A stretch of DNA of 64,000 nucleotides from an uncultured Anaerolineales bacterium. GTDB taxonomy: Bacteria > Chloroflexota > Anaerolineae > Aggregatilineales > Aggregatilineaceae. Below are positions 57,474 through 64,000 of this stretch, one piece after another. How positions within the stretch are numbered: position 1 is the stretch's first letter; the number at the start of each line of letters is the position of its first letter. Location: the NCBI GenBank assembly GCA_937135955.1, contig CAKZOB010000080.1, positions 1 through 64,000 of the forward strand, given 5' to 3'. The notes under the pieces are model-generated. The model was given only the letters and a program-made list of their open reading frames with translations, did no database searches and was not told the origin of the DNA. Made by a program: the position numbers and the translations under genes.

Positions 57474-59050
57474 CAGGCCAGCCGCCAGTATGGCCCACCC
57501 ACGTGCTCAAACTCAGGATTAGAAACCAGTGTCGCGAAGATCGGCCCTGGTGGACACCGGCGGATGACATTCACTGCGCTGTAGAGCGTCTTGGCATGCA
57601 CCGTGCGCTGTGGGGTGAGCTTCGCCAGTTCGGCAATTAACTCGCGCATGATATCCGCCAGACCTCGTTGCGGCTTGTCAGTCGAAATCCACAGCGCATC
57701 AATGCCTTTGAGATCGTCAGCGCCGAGCACCATCAGCTCGTCGTATTCGGCTCCGATCGCACGCTTCTGGCTTTCGAACAGCAGTCGGTTGTTGGGACCC
57801 GGCACCGCGAGACGAATCCACTCAGTCCGGGGGCGATGCGCGTGAAAGTCAACGACAACCCGTGAAGGATCATCAGTGCGTCTGACGATGATATAGGCTC
57901 CCACAGGCAGGCGATGTCGGCGATAGAAATCGGCCAACCCATAGACATAGCGGTGCTCGCGCACGACCCAGCCGGGCATCTCCTCGCCCGTCTGACCATC
58001 GATCAGTGTCATCAGGATGCGTTGCGCTTCATACGCTGTCGGGAACAGGTGCCGCAGATGCGAGTTCAGCGGCAACGTCCCCGTCCGGCGATGAGGGAAG
58101 TTTAGACTAAAGGTCACCGAGTCCGCTGGCGAGGCTGGGGAACGCAAGTTCGATAGCTCGTCATCAATTTCATATTCGAGCTGCGCGAGTTCCTCTGTCA
58201 GCAGCCGCCAGTCATACTCAATCGGCTTGTAACGCAGGCGCTCCGGTACCTTGACCACTTCGGGCGGCTCAAGGTCGCGCAAATACCACAACACACGCCC
58301 CGCCGGCCCCACTTCGTCAAAGCGCGGGTCGTGGAACATCGCATATTCGAGCGAAAAGATTTGCAGGCGGCGGTTTGCCTCGCTGGGCAGTCCAACTTCC
58401 TTGATAATGCGCTCTGTTTCAAGCGGGCCGCCGTTGTGCATGACCAACACCGCCTCGGCCAAGTGCAGATGGGCGATGGTCACCTCTACCAGCAGGGACT
58501 TGAGGAACCACCGTCCGGCGAAGTAGACGACATCCTCTTCTTTGCGCAGCCGCTCTTCCAGCAGGTAGATGATGTCGTCCCCATAATCACGCATGATGAC
58601 GTCAATGTCAGCCTGCGTGGCGGTAGGAAGCTGAGTATCAACGCTGAAGTCAATGTTCAGTTGATGAGGCGTTTGCAGCGCGCTGGCAAATTCGCGCGCT
58701 GCCCCGTCCTCGAACTCAACCCGAATCACCTTGAACTCGCCATGTTCTGGGTTGTTCCCCGGACGGACACCAACCACCCGGCCTACAGCGTAATCGAGCG
58801 CAGGGAAGACCAGCGTCTGCCCAACCTGATATTCGTGCCGGGGCTGGAAAACCTCGCCGCGCTGAAACTGCCGCCGCAGCAACTGCGCTTCTTTTTCGAT
58901 CCGGAACACCACCAGGCGTCGGGCCAGTTCCTGGCTGGAGAGAGGCTTCTCATCTTCGAGGAAGACGTTGAACAGGAACTCAATATCTTCGTCTGTTACC
59001 TCGAAGTGATCGGTCCAGTAGTGTTCAGAGGCTGTCTGATGTCGAAGCAA
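57473..59050 (-). CDS. Unknown multi-domain protein with possible HARE-HTH-like parts
   Basis: 525 residues, no family named. An N-terminal helical part (EDEKPLSSQELARRLVVFRI) leads to an SH3/KOW-like strand-rich stretch (YQVGQTLVFPALDYAVGRVV, about 75-94). Near 190-265 a segment with GGPLETERIIKEVGLP and DPRFDEVGPAGRVLWYLRDL resembles HARE-HTH winged helices, such as that of RNA polymerase delta. The middle (about 320-450) is beta-rich. The end has AKTLYSAVNVIRRCPPGPIF. Start is TTG at 59050 with AGGGG 6 bases upstream. It forms an operon with the 156-residue gene under a good promoter. Confidence 0.65.
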   Translation of the reverse strand: MLRHQTASEHYWTDHFEVTDEDIEFLFNVFLEDEKPLSSQELARRLVVFRIEKEAQLLRRQFQRGEVFQPRHEYQVGQTLVFPALDYAVGRVVGVRPGNNPEHGEFKVIRVEFEDGAAREFASALQTPHQLNIDFSVDTQLPTATQADIDVIMRDYGDDIIYLLEERLRKEEDVVYFAGRWFLKSLLVEVTIAHLHLAEAVLVMHNGGPLETERIIKEVGLPSEANRRLQIFSLEYAMFHDPRFDEVGPAGRVLWYLRDLEPPEVVKVPERLRYKPIEYDWRLLTEELAQLEYEIDDELSNLRSPASPADSVTFSLNFPHRRTGTLPLNSHLRHLFPTAYEAQRILMTLIDGQTGEEMPGWVVREHRYVYGLADFYRRHRLPVGAYIIVRRTDDPSRVVVDFHAHRPRTEWIRLAVPGPNNRLLFESQKRAIGAEYDELMVLGADDLKGIDALWISTDKPQRGLADIMRELIAELAKLTPQRTVHAKTLYSAVNVIRRCPPGPIFATLVSNPEFEHVGGPYWRLA

Positions 59051-59107
59051 TGCGACCCCTGTGAGCGCATACTAGGTCGAGCGGGATTTAATGAAAACCG
59101 GAGACGT

Positions 59108-59136
59108 ATTATAAGGCAGCATAGGGCTTCTGACAA
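59108..59136 (-). promoter_or_regulatory. Promoter of the two-gene unknown operon
   Basis: On the minus strand TTGTCA (59136-59131), 17 bases, TATAAT (59113-59108), 57 bases before the TTG start. Confidence 0.65.
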
Positions 59137-59253
59137 GCAAGACACGCGGAAAAAAGTCTACGATTGTGTTGGGTGTACAAATTCCTGTCTTTTCTCCACG
59201 GCGCCTCCGCTTGGCCTGCGCCCAATGGGTTACGAACGTTCCCTGCCTCACGC

Positions 59254-59259
59254 TATAAT
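59254..59259 (+). promoter_or_regulatory. acnA -10 box
   Basis: TATAAT 69 bases before the acnA ATG; the best -35 candidate is a weak TTACGA (59230-59235) at 18-base spacing. Confidence 0.4.
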
Positions 59260-59328
59260 CTGCAGAGAATTGGCCTCCCCACCATAGTTTTGGGGATCGA
59301 CAAGCCGCAGCACAAGGAAGGAACGCTC

Positions 59329-62067
59329 ATGACAAGCTCGACCAGACCTCTGCGCGATTCTTTCAACGCGCGCGCGACACTCGACATCCCCGACGGGCGG
59401 CTGACCTATTACCGACTGTCCGCGCTGTCTGAGCAGGGCATTGGCGACATTGATCGGCTGCCATTCTCGATCAAGGTCTTGCTGGAAGCAGCGCTGCGCA
59501 ACAATAACGGTTTTGAGGTCACCGACGATGACGTGATCAAGATCGCACGCTGGTCGCCGTCTATGGCTGAGGATCACGAAATTCCATTCAAGCCCGCTCG
59601 CGTGATTCTGCAGGACTTCACAGGGGTTCCATCCCTGGTAGACCTGGCCGCGCTGCGCTCGGCGTTGCAGCGTATGGGAGGCGATCCGAGCCGCATCAAC
59701 CCGGCCATTCCCGTTGATCTGGTCATTGATCACTCAGTCCAGGTTGACGTGTTTGGGACGCCAGACGCACTGCAGATCAACGCGGAAATGGAGTTCGAAC
59801 GCAACCGCGAGCGTTACGAATTCATCCGCTGGGGACAGAAAGCATTCCGCAATTTTCGCGCTGTGCCCCCTGCGACCGGAATCGTGCATCAAGTCAACCT
59901 CGAGTATCTCGCGCGCGGGGTGTTAACTAGGGAACAAGATGGAACCACAGTGGTGTTCCCCGACAGTCTGGTCGGCACCGACTCGCATACCACCATGATC
60001 AACGCCCTGGGAGTAGTAGGCTGGGGGGTAGGGGGCATCGAGGCAGAAGCCGTGATGCTGGGCCAGCCGATCTACATGCTCTTGCCCGAAGTGATCGGCT
60101 TTAAGCTGATCGGACAACTCCCAGAAGGCGCTACGGCTACTGACCTGGTGCTGGTGGTGACGCAGATGTTGCGTAAAAAGGGCGTCGTGGGCAAGTTCGT
60201 TGAGTTCTACGGTAGCGGTCTCAGCAGTCTGAGCCTGCCCGATCGGGCTACGCTGGCTAACATGGCCCCAGAATATGGGGCGACCATGGGTTTCTTCCCG
60301 GTGGATGCGGAAACCATCCGCTATCTTGCCTATACGGGCCGTCCGCCACAGCTAGTACAGCTTGTCGAGCAGTATGCCCGTGCCCAGGGGCTATTCCGTA
60401 CCGACGATACTCCCGATCCGTCCTTCACGGACACGCTCGAACTCGATCTGAGCACTATCGAACCCAGTTTGGCTGGCCCCAAGCGCCCTCACGACAGGGT
60501 ACCGCTGACTGAGATGCGAGCGAAGTTTCGGCAGGCGCTCAGTGCACCGGTGTCCGAGCGTGGCTTTGCGCTGACACCCGAAGCGCTCACGCGCCGCGCT
60601 CAGATCAGGCTGGCGCGGAACGGGCATCAGTCGTTCGAGGTTGGGCATGGCGTAGTGGTTATCGCCGCGATCACCAGTTGTACCAATACCTCCAATCCCT
60701 CGGTCATGATCGGGGCGGGTTTGCTTGCCAAGAAGGCGGTCGAGCGCGGCTTACAGGTTGCCCCCTACGTCAAAACGAGCCTGGCCCCAGGCTCGAAAGT
60801 GGTCACGGCTTACCTTCGAGAAGCCGGCCTGCTCCCCTACTTAGAACAACTGGGCTTCTATGTGGTCGGTTATGGGTGTACCACCTGCATCGGCAACAGC
60901 GGGCCGCTGACTCAGGCCGTCGCCGAAGCTATCAGCGAGAACGACCTGATCGCGGCGGCAGTCCTGAGCGGCAACCGCAATTTCGAAGGGCGTATCAACC
61001 CATATGTTCGGGCCAATTACCTGGCCTCACCGCCACTGGTGGTAGCCTACGCCATCGCAGGGACAGTGGATATTGATCTCACATCAGAGCCGATCGGGAT
61101 AGATCGGGAGGGGCAACCGGTCTTCCTGCGCGATATCTGGCCCAGCCAGGAGGAAATTCAGCAGACCATCGCTGCCGCCCTCAAGCCAGAGATGTTCCGC
61201 GAGCAGTACAGCAATGTCTACGACGGCAACGAAACCTGGAACGCCATACCTGTCGCCGACAGTCCCGTGTATGCCTGGGATCCCAACTCCACCTATATTC
61301 AGGAACCGCCGTTCTTCACGGACCTTTCACCGGAACCTGAGCCAATCCGCGACATACGCGGAGCACGGGTATTGGCCCTCTTCGGTGACACCATCACTAC
61401 CGACCACATTTCTCCTGCTGGCTCTATCGCGCCCGACAGCCCCGCAGGGCGTTATCTGATAGCGCAAGGCGTCGCGGTGAAGGACTTCAACACTTATGGC
61501 ACACGGCGCGGTAACGACCGTGTGATGGTCCGCGGCACCTTCGCCAACATTCGCCTGAAGAACCTGCTGGTGCCCGGCGTAGAAGGCGGAGTGACCGTGC
61601 ATCTGCCCAGCGGGGAGCGTATGTCCATCTTCGATGCGGCGGAGCGTTACCGGGCGGAAAATACCCCCCTGCTGATCATCGCGGGGAAGGAGTATGGCGC
61701 GGGCAGTTCGCGCGACTGGGCCGCCAAGGGGACGATGCTCCTCGGCGTGCGGGCAGTGCTGGCTGAAAGCTTCGAACGCATTCACCGCAGCAACCTGATC
61801 GGCATGGGCGTGCTCCCGTTGCAGTTCAAAGAGGGCGAGAATGCCGCCTCCCTCGGCCTGAGCGGGCACGAAGTCTACGATATCGAGGGTCTGAACGACA
61901 GTTTGACGCCGCGTCAGCCGTTGCTGGTGCGGGCCACTGCTGCCGACGGCAGCGTCCGTCAGTTCACTGTGATCTGCCGTCTCGACACTCCGGTTGAGGT
62001 ACACTACTACCGTCACGGTGGCATCCTGAACGCCGTGCTGCGGGCTATCCTGCAAGAAAACTCATAG
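59329..62067 (+). CDS. acnA: Aconitate hydratase A
   Basis: Aconitase interconverts citrate and isocitrate in the TCA cycle. The 912-residue monomeric form matches AcnA/IRP type. The [4Fe-4S] cysteines are in [13 protein letters not shown] and [14 protein letters not shown], substrate motifs include [21 protein letters not shown], and the C-terminal swivel domain has [15 protein letters not shown] and [17 protein letters not shown]. The ATG at 59329 has AAGGAAGG upstream and begins the conserved N-terminus; a reading from 59164 crosses the -10 box. It is followed by a hairpin terminator. Confidence 0.97.
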   Translation: MTSSTRPLRDSFNARATLDIPDGRLTYYRLSALSEQGIGDIDRLPFSIKVLLEAALRNNNGFEVTDDDVIKIARWSPSMAEDHEIPFKPARVILQDFTGVPSLVDLAALRSALQRMGGDPSRINPAIPVDLVIDHSVQVDVFGTPDALQINAEMEFERNRERYEFIRWGQKAFRNFRAVPPATGIVHQVNLEYLARGVLTREQDGTTVVFPDSLVGTDSHTTMINALGVVGWGVGGIEAEAVMLGQPIYMLLPEVIGFKLIGQLPEGATATDLVLVVTQMLRKKGVVGKFVEFYGSGLSSLSLPDRATLANMAPEYGATMGFFPVDAETIRYLAYTGRPPQLVQLVEQYARAQGLFRTDDTPDPSFTDTLELDLSTIEPSLAGPKRPHDRVPLTEMRAKFRQALSAPVSERGFALTPEALTRRAQIRLARNGHQSFEVGHGVVVIAAITSCTNTSNPSVMIGAGLLAKKAVERGLQVAPYVKTSLAPGSKVVTAYLREAGLLPYLEQLGFYVVGYGCTTCIGNSGPLTQAVAEAISENDLIAAAVLSGNRNFEGRINPYVRANYLASPPLVVAYAIAGTVDIDLTSEPIGIDREGQPVFLRDIWPSQEEIQQTIAAALKPEMFREQYSNVYDGNETWNAIPVADSPVYAWDPNSTYIQEPPFFTDLSPEPEPIRDIRGARVLALFGDTITTDHISPAGSIAPDSPAGRYLIAQGVAVKDFNTYGTRRGNDRVMVRGTFANIRLKNLLVPGVEGGVTVHLPSGERMSIFDAAERYRAENTPLLIIAGKEYGAGSSRDWAAKGTMLLGVRAVLAESFERIHRSNLIGMGVLPLQFKEGENAASLGLSGHEVYDIEGLNDSLTPRQPLLVRATAADGSVRQFTVICRLDTPVEVHYYRHGGILNAVLRAILQENS

Positions 62068-62091
62068 TTTCCTGTCCACAGACAAGGGATC

Positions 62092-62130
62092 AGGGCTGGT
62101 CTCTTCTGCCAGAGGCCGGCCCTTTCATTT
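62092..62130 (+). terminator. acnA terminator
   Basis: A 13-bp stem AGGGCTGGTCTCT / AGAGGCCGGCCCT (two G-U pairs) with a 6-base loop and TTTCATTT after it, 24 bases past the acnA stop. Confidence 0.8.
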
Positions 62131-62215
62131 GCCCAGGATGCGCAAAACAACATGTCTGAGTAAGATTAGGGCATTGACAGACCTCAGAGCATGAACAAAA
62201 GGAGTTTGCGCCAGT

Positions 62216-63139
62216 ATGCCTCGCGTCATTGTGGTTGGGAGCGCCAATGTAGATTTCGTTGTGCAGACCCCACACATTCCCCGGCCCGGTGAGACAGTCT
62301 TGGGCCACAGCTTCGTAATGGCCATGGGAGGAAAGGGCGCTAACCAGGCTGTGGGTGCAGCTCGCCTGGGAGCCGATGTCCTGTTCGTCGCCCGTGTAGG
62401 CATGGATATCTTCGGCGATCAGTGTCTACAGACCTATCGCGCAGAAGGCATTGATACCACCTATATCACGCGCGATCCCGAAGAAGCAACAGGAGTCGCG
62501 TTGATCGCTGTTGCGGCAGACGGCGAGAACAGCATCACCGTGGCGTCCGGAGCCAATATGCGCTTGATGCCGGAACATGTAGAGGTTGCGCGCGAGGCAT
62601 TTTCACGCGCAGATGCTCTGGTCATGCCGTTGGAAGTGCCTCTAGACACAGTGATGACAGCGGCGCGCATAGCGCGTGCACATGGCGTGAAGGTAGTGCT
62701 CAATCCCGCGCCCGCGCGCACACTTCCGCGTGAGCTTCTACAAGCGGTTGATGTGTTGACTCCCAACCGCATTGAGCTGGCGCAGCTCGCCGGGATGGCC
62801 GAGGGGGATATCATGAATCTGACGGACGAGCAGTTGGGACAGGTACTACTCGGCCTGGGAGTCAGTCAGGGTATTGTCACACTGGGGGCCGAAGGGGCAC
62901 TGGTAATTGATCGCAACGGGACTGTCCGTATACCAGCTTTTCGGGTCCGGGCGGTTGACACCACGGCTGCAGGCGACGCATTTAACGCGGGGCTGGCGGT
63001 TGCCTTGGGGCAGGGGAATAACCTGCAGGAGGCAGCGCGCTATGCCAGCGCCTGCGGCGCTTTGGCGGCCACCAGGATGGGCGCTCAGCCTTCATTGCCT
63101 GTTGCCGACGAGGTCACTGCTTTTCTGGCACAGCACTGA
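62216..63139 (+). CDS. rbsK: Ribokinase (PfkB family)
   Basis: 307 residues. Phosphorylates ribose to ribose 5-phosphate. PfkB signature 1 reads GGKGANQAVGAARLGA (about 39-54), and signature 2 with the catalytic Asp reads DTTAAGDAFNAGL (about 248-260). The N-terminal VVGSANVDFVV and NPAPAR are ribokinase-like rather than fructokinase-like, but a different sugar cannot be excluded. The ATG at 62216 follows AGGAG at a rather long distance (about 13 bases). No ribose transporter is adjacent; the sugar importer at 25-30 kb is of another type. Confidence 0.88.
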   Translation: MPRVIVVGSANVDFVVQTPHIPRPGETVLGHSFVMAMGGKGANQAVGAARLGADVLFVARVGMDIFGDQCLQTYRAEGIDTTYITRDPEEATGVALIAVAADGENSITVASGANMRLMPEHVEVAREAFSRADALVMPLEVPLDTVMTAARIARAHGVKVVLNPAPARTLPRELLQAVDVLTPNRIELAQLAGMAEGDIMNLTDEQLGQVLLGLGVSQGIVTLGAEGALVIDRNGTVRIPAFRVRAVDTTAAGDAFNAGLAVALGQGNNLQEAARYASACGALAATRMGAQPSLPVADEVTAFLAQH

Positions 63140-63208
63140 CCAGACTCTACTGACCGATCATCAAGCGCCTGTAAGCCTACGGGGTTGCAGGTGAGGCGGG
63201 GAGATGAG

Positions 63209-63919
63209 ATGATGACGGCCAAAGTACTGATCGTAGACGACGAATTCGCCATTCGGGATGCCCTGGGACGCAAACTGCAGCGCGAAGGGTTCGAAGTTGT
63301 CCTGGCAGGGGACGGTCTGGAAGGCTTGCGCCTGTTTCACTCGGAGCGGCCCGATCTGGTTGTGCTCGATATCGTGATGCCAGAGATGAGCGGGCTTACT
63401 GTGTGCACGCGCATCCGCGAAGTGGCCGAGACTCCGGTGATGATGCTCTCGGCGCAGGCTATCACAGAAGAGGACATCATCGAAGGGCTGAATGCGGGGG
63501 CTGACGAGTATCTCGTCAAACCCATCCGGCTCAACGAGTTTGTCGCCCGCGTCAAAGCTCTGCTGCGTCGGTCACAGATGGTCTCCCCACAGGCGGAATC
63601 TGGATACCATGACGGCTACTTGAATATAGACCTGCTGCGTCGGCAGGTCTATGTCAACGGGCAGAAAATACACCTGACGCCCACCGAGTTCAAGCTGTTG
63701 ATGGTCCTGTTCGAAAACGCCGGGCGAGTAGTATCGCAGCGAGACTTGCTCGAACAGGTATGGGGGCCGGAGTACGTGGACGACGTATACTACCCCCGCG
63801 TCTATATCAGTCAGTTGCGCCGCAAAATCGAGCCAGACCCGGCCAATCCAACCTACATTCAAACCGAGCATCGCGTCGGCTATCGTTTCGAAAAACAGGG
63901 CAACTTCCTGCGCAGATAA
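63209..63919 (+). CDS. OmpR/PhoB-type response regulator
   Basis: 236 residues. Receiver domain: acidic pair in IVDDE (about 6-10), phospho-acceptor Asp in LVVLDIVMPEMSG (about 53), conserved Ser in MMLSAQ and Lys in YLVKPI. The winged-helix output domain has LTPTEFKLLMVLFENAGRVV and RVYISQLRRKIEPDP, then TEHRVGYRF. It is the DNA-binding half of a two-component system. The start at ATG 63209 (or 63212) has GGGGAG upstream; 63185 is less likely. The next gene starts 19 bases later and may be its sensor kinase. Confidence 0.93.
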   Translation: MMTAKVLIVDDEFAIRDALGRKLQREGFEVVLAGDGLEGLRLFHSERPDLVVLDIVMPEMSGLTVCTRIREVAETPVMMLSAQAITEEDIIEGLNAGADEYLVKPIRLNEFVARVKALLRRSQMVSPQAESGYHDGYLNIDLLRRQVYVNGQKIHLTPTEFKLLMVLFENAGRVVSQRDLLEQVWGPEYVDDVYYPRVYISQLRRKIEPDPANPTYIQTEHRVGYRFEKQGNFLRR

Positions 63920-63938
63920 CTCGCCACTGGCGACCACT

Positions 63939-64000
63939 ATGAGTCTCACGGCCCTCGTTCTGCTCCTGGACGGCCTGACGCTAATCTTCGCGTTGGGTCT
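63939..64000 (+). CDS. Partial membrane-protein gene, possibly the partner sensor
   Basis: The first 20 codons of a gene that runs off the window. The peptide MSLTALVLLLDGLTLIFALG is a hydrophobic membrane helix. Its position 19 bases after a response-regulator gene suggests a sensor histidine kinase, but no kinase sequence is in view. Confidence 0.45.
   Translation, partial: MSLTALVLLLDGLTLIFALG

Noticed and set aside
62128-62180. TTGACA at 62174 as a ribokinase promoter.
   Set aside because: No -10 box at suitable distance before the ATG at 62216.

Overview
The window is a moderately GC-rich bacterial chromosome segment that is almost fully packed with genes on both strands. The gene set points to the phylum Chloroflexota, probably class Anaerolineae. 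The clues are secreted proteins built from tandem PPC-like repeats, a SARP/BTAD-type regulator, a multi-pass sensor protein with a GAF-like region, an SseA-SufE pair, several GT-C-like and SH3b proteins, and many non-ATG starts. This is inferred from gene content and style, not from a marker search. I see no rRNA, CRISPR array, insertion sequence or prophage. The only RNA gene is one tRNA-Arg.

Layout. 1-300: intergenic repeat element and ppk promoter. 301-6215: ppk convergent with comEC-cmk, then a GNAT gene. 6240-10437: membrane transducer with a C-terminal helix-turn-helix, an S1-domain RNA-binding protein, and a DUF1028 protein. 10485-11807: sseA-sufE, a sulfur-transfer operon. 11985-17653: two secreted PPC-repeat proteins and a GPH-family symporter. 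17708-18686: PspC and SRPBCC proteins. 19035-25224: DnaB-C-like ATPase, lipA, an M1-like lipoprotein peptidase, comM, mobA. 25496-31069: sugar ABC importer (binding protein plus two permeases, the first carrying an extracellular PDZ-like domain) and a Chloroflexota-style membrane protein. 31139-35088: greA, dgt, uvrB. 35246-43512: PHP phosphoesterase, SH3b-ligA-rlmI operon, a tyrosine-recombinase-like protein lacking its catalytic residues, and an acyl-CoA ligase. 43764-47136: ftsH and a membrane Ser/Thr kinase. 47252-51752: GT-C-like membrane protein, TPR protein, UroD-family protein, rsmD. 51762-55179: a minus-strand operon (HhH protein, DUF971, unknown, hpt, CCA/poly(A) polymerase). 55528-59050: SARP-type regulator, tRNA-Arg, and a two-gene cassette of unknown function. 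59329-64000: acnA, ribokinase, an OmpR-type response regulator and the start of a membrane protein that may be its partner.

How it fits together. The mix suggests a heterotrophic, respiring or facultative bacterium: aconitase, lipoate synthesis, Moco guanylylation, fatty-acid activation, sugar import and ribose use. DNA handling is well represented (ComEC, ComM, UvrB, LigA, DnaB-like ATPase). The single tRNA has no encoded CCA, which fits the CCA-adding-type enzyme 3.6 kb away. Promoters are often recognisable as TTGnnn-N15..19-TAnnnT, many with TTGCGn at -35, and at least one transcript looks leaderless.

The most unusual items are the PDZ-permease fusion, a ComEC whose nuclease-like domain has lost its metal ligands, a recombinase-fold protein without catalytic residues, a family of small inverted-repeat elements, and the unknown two-gene operon at 57003-59050.
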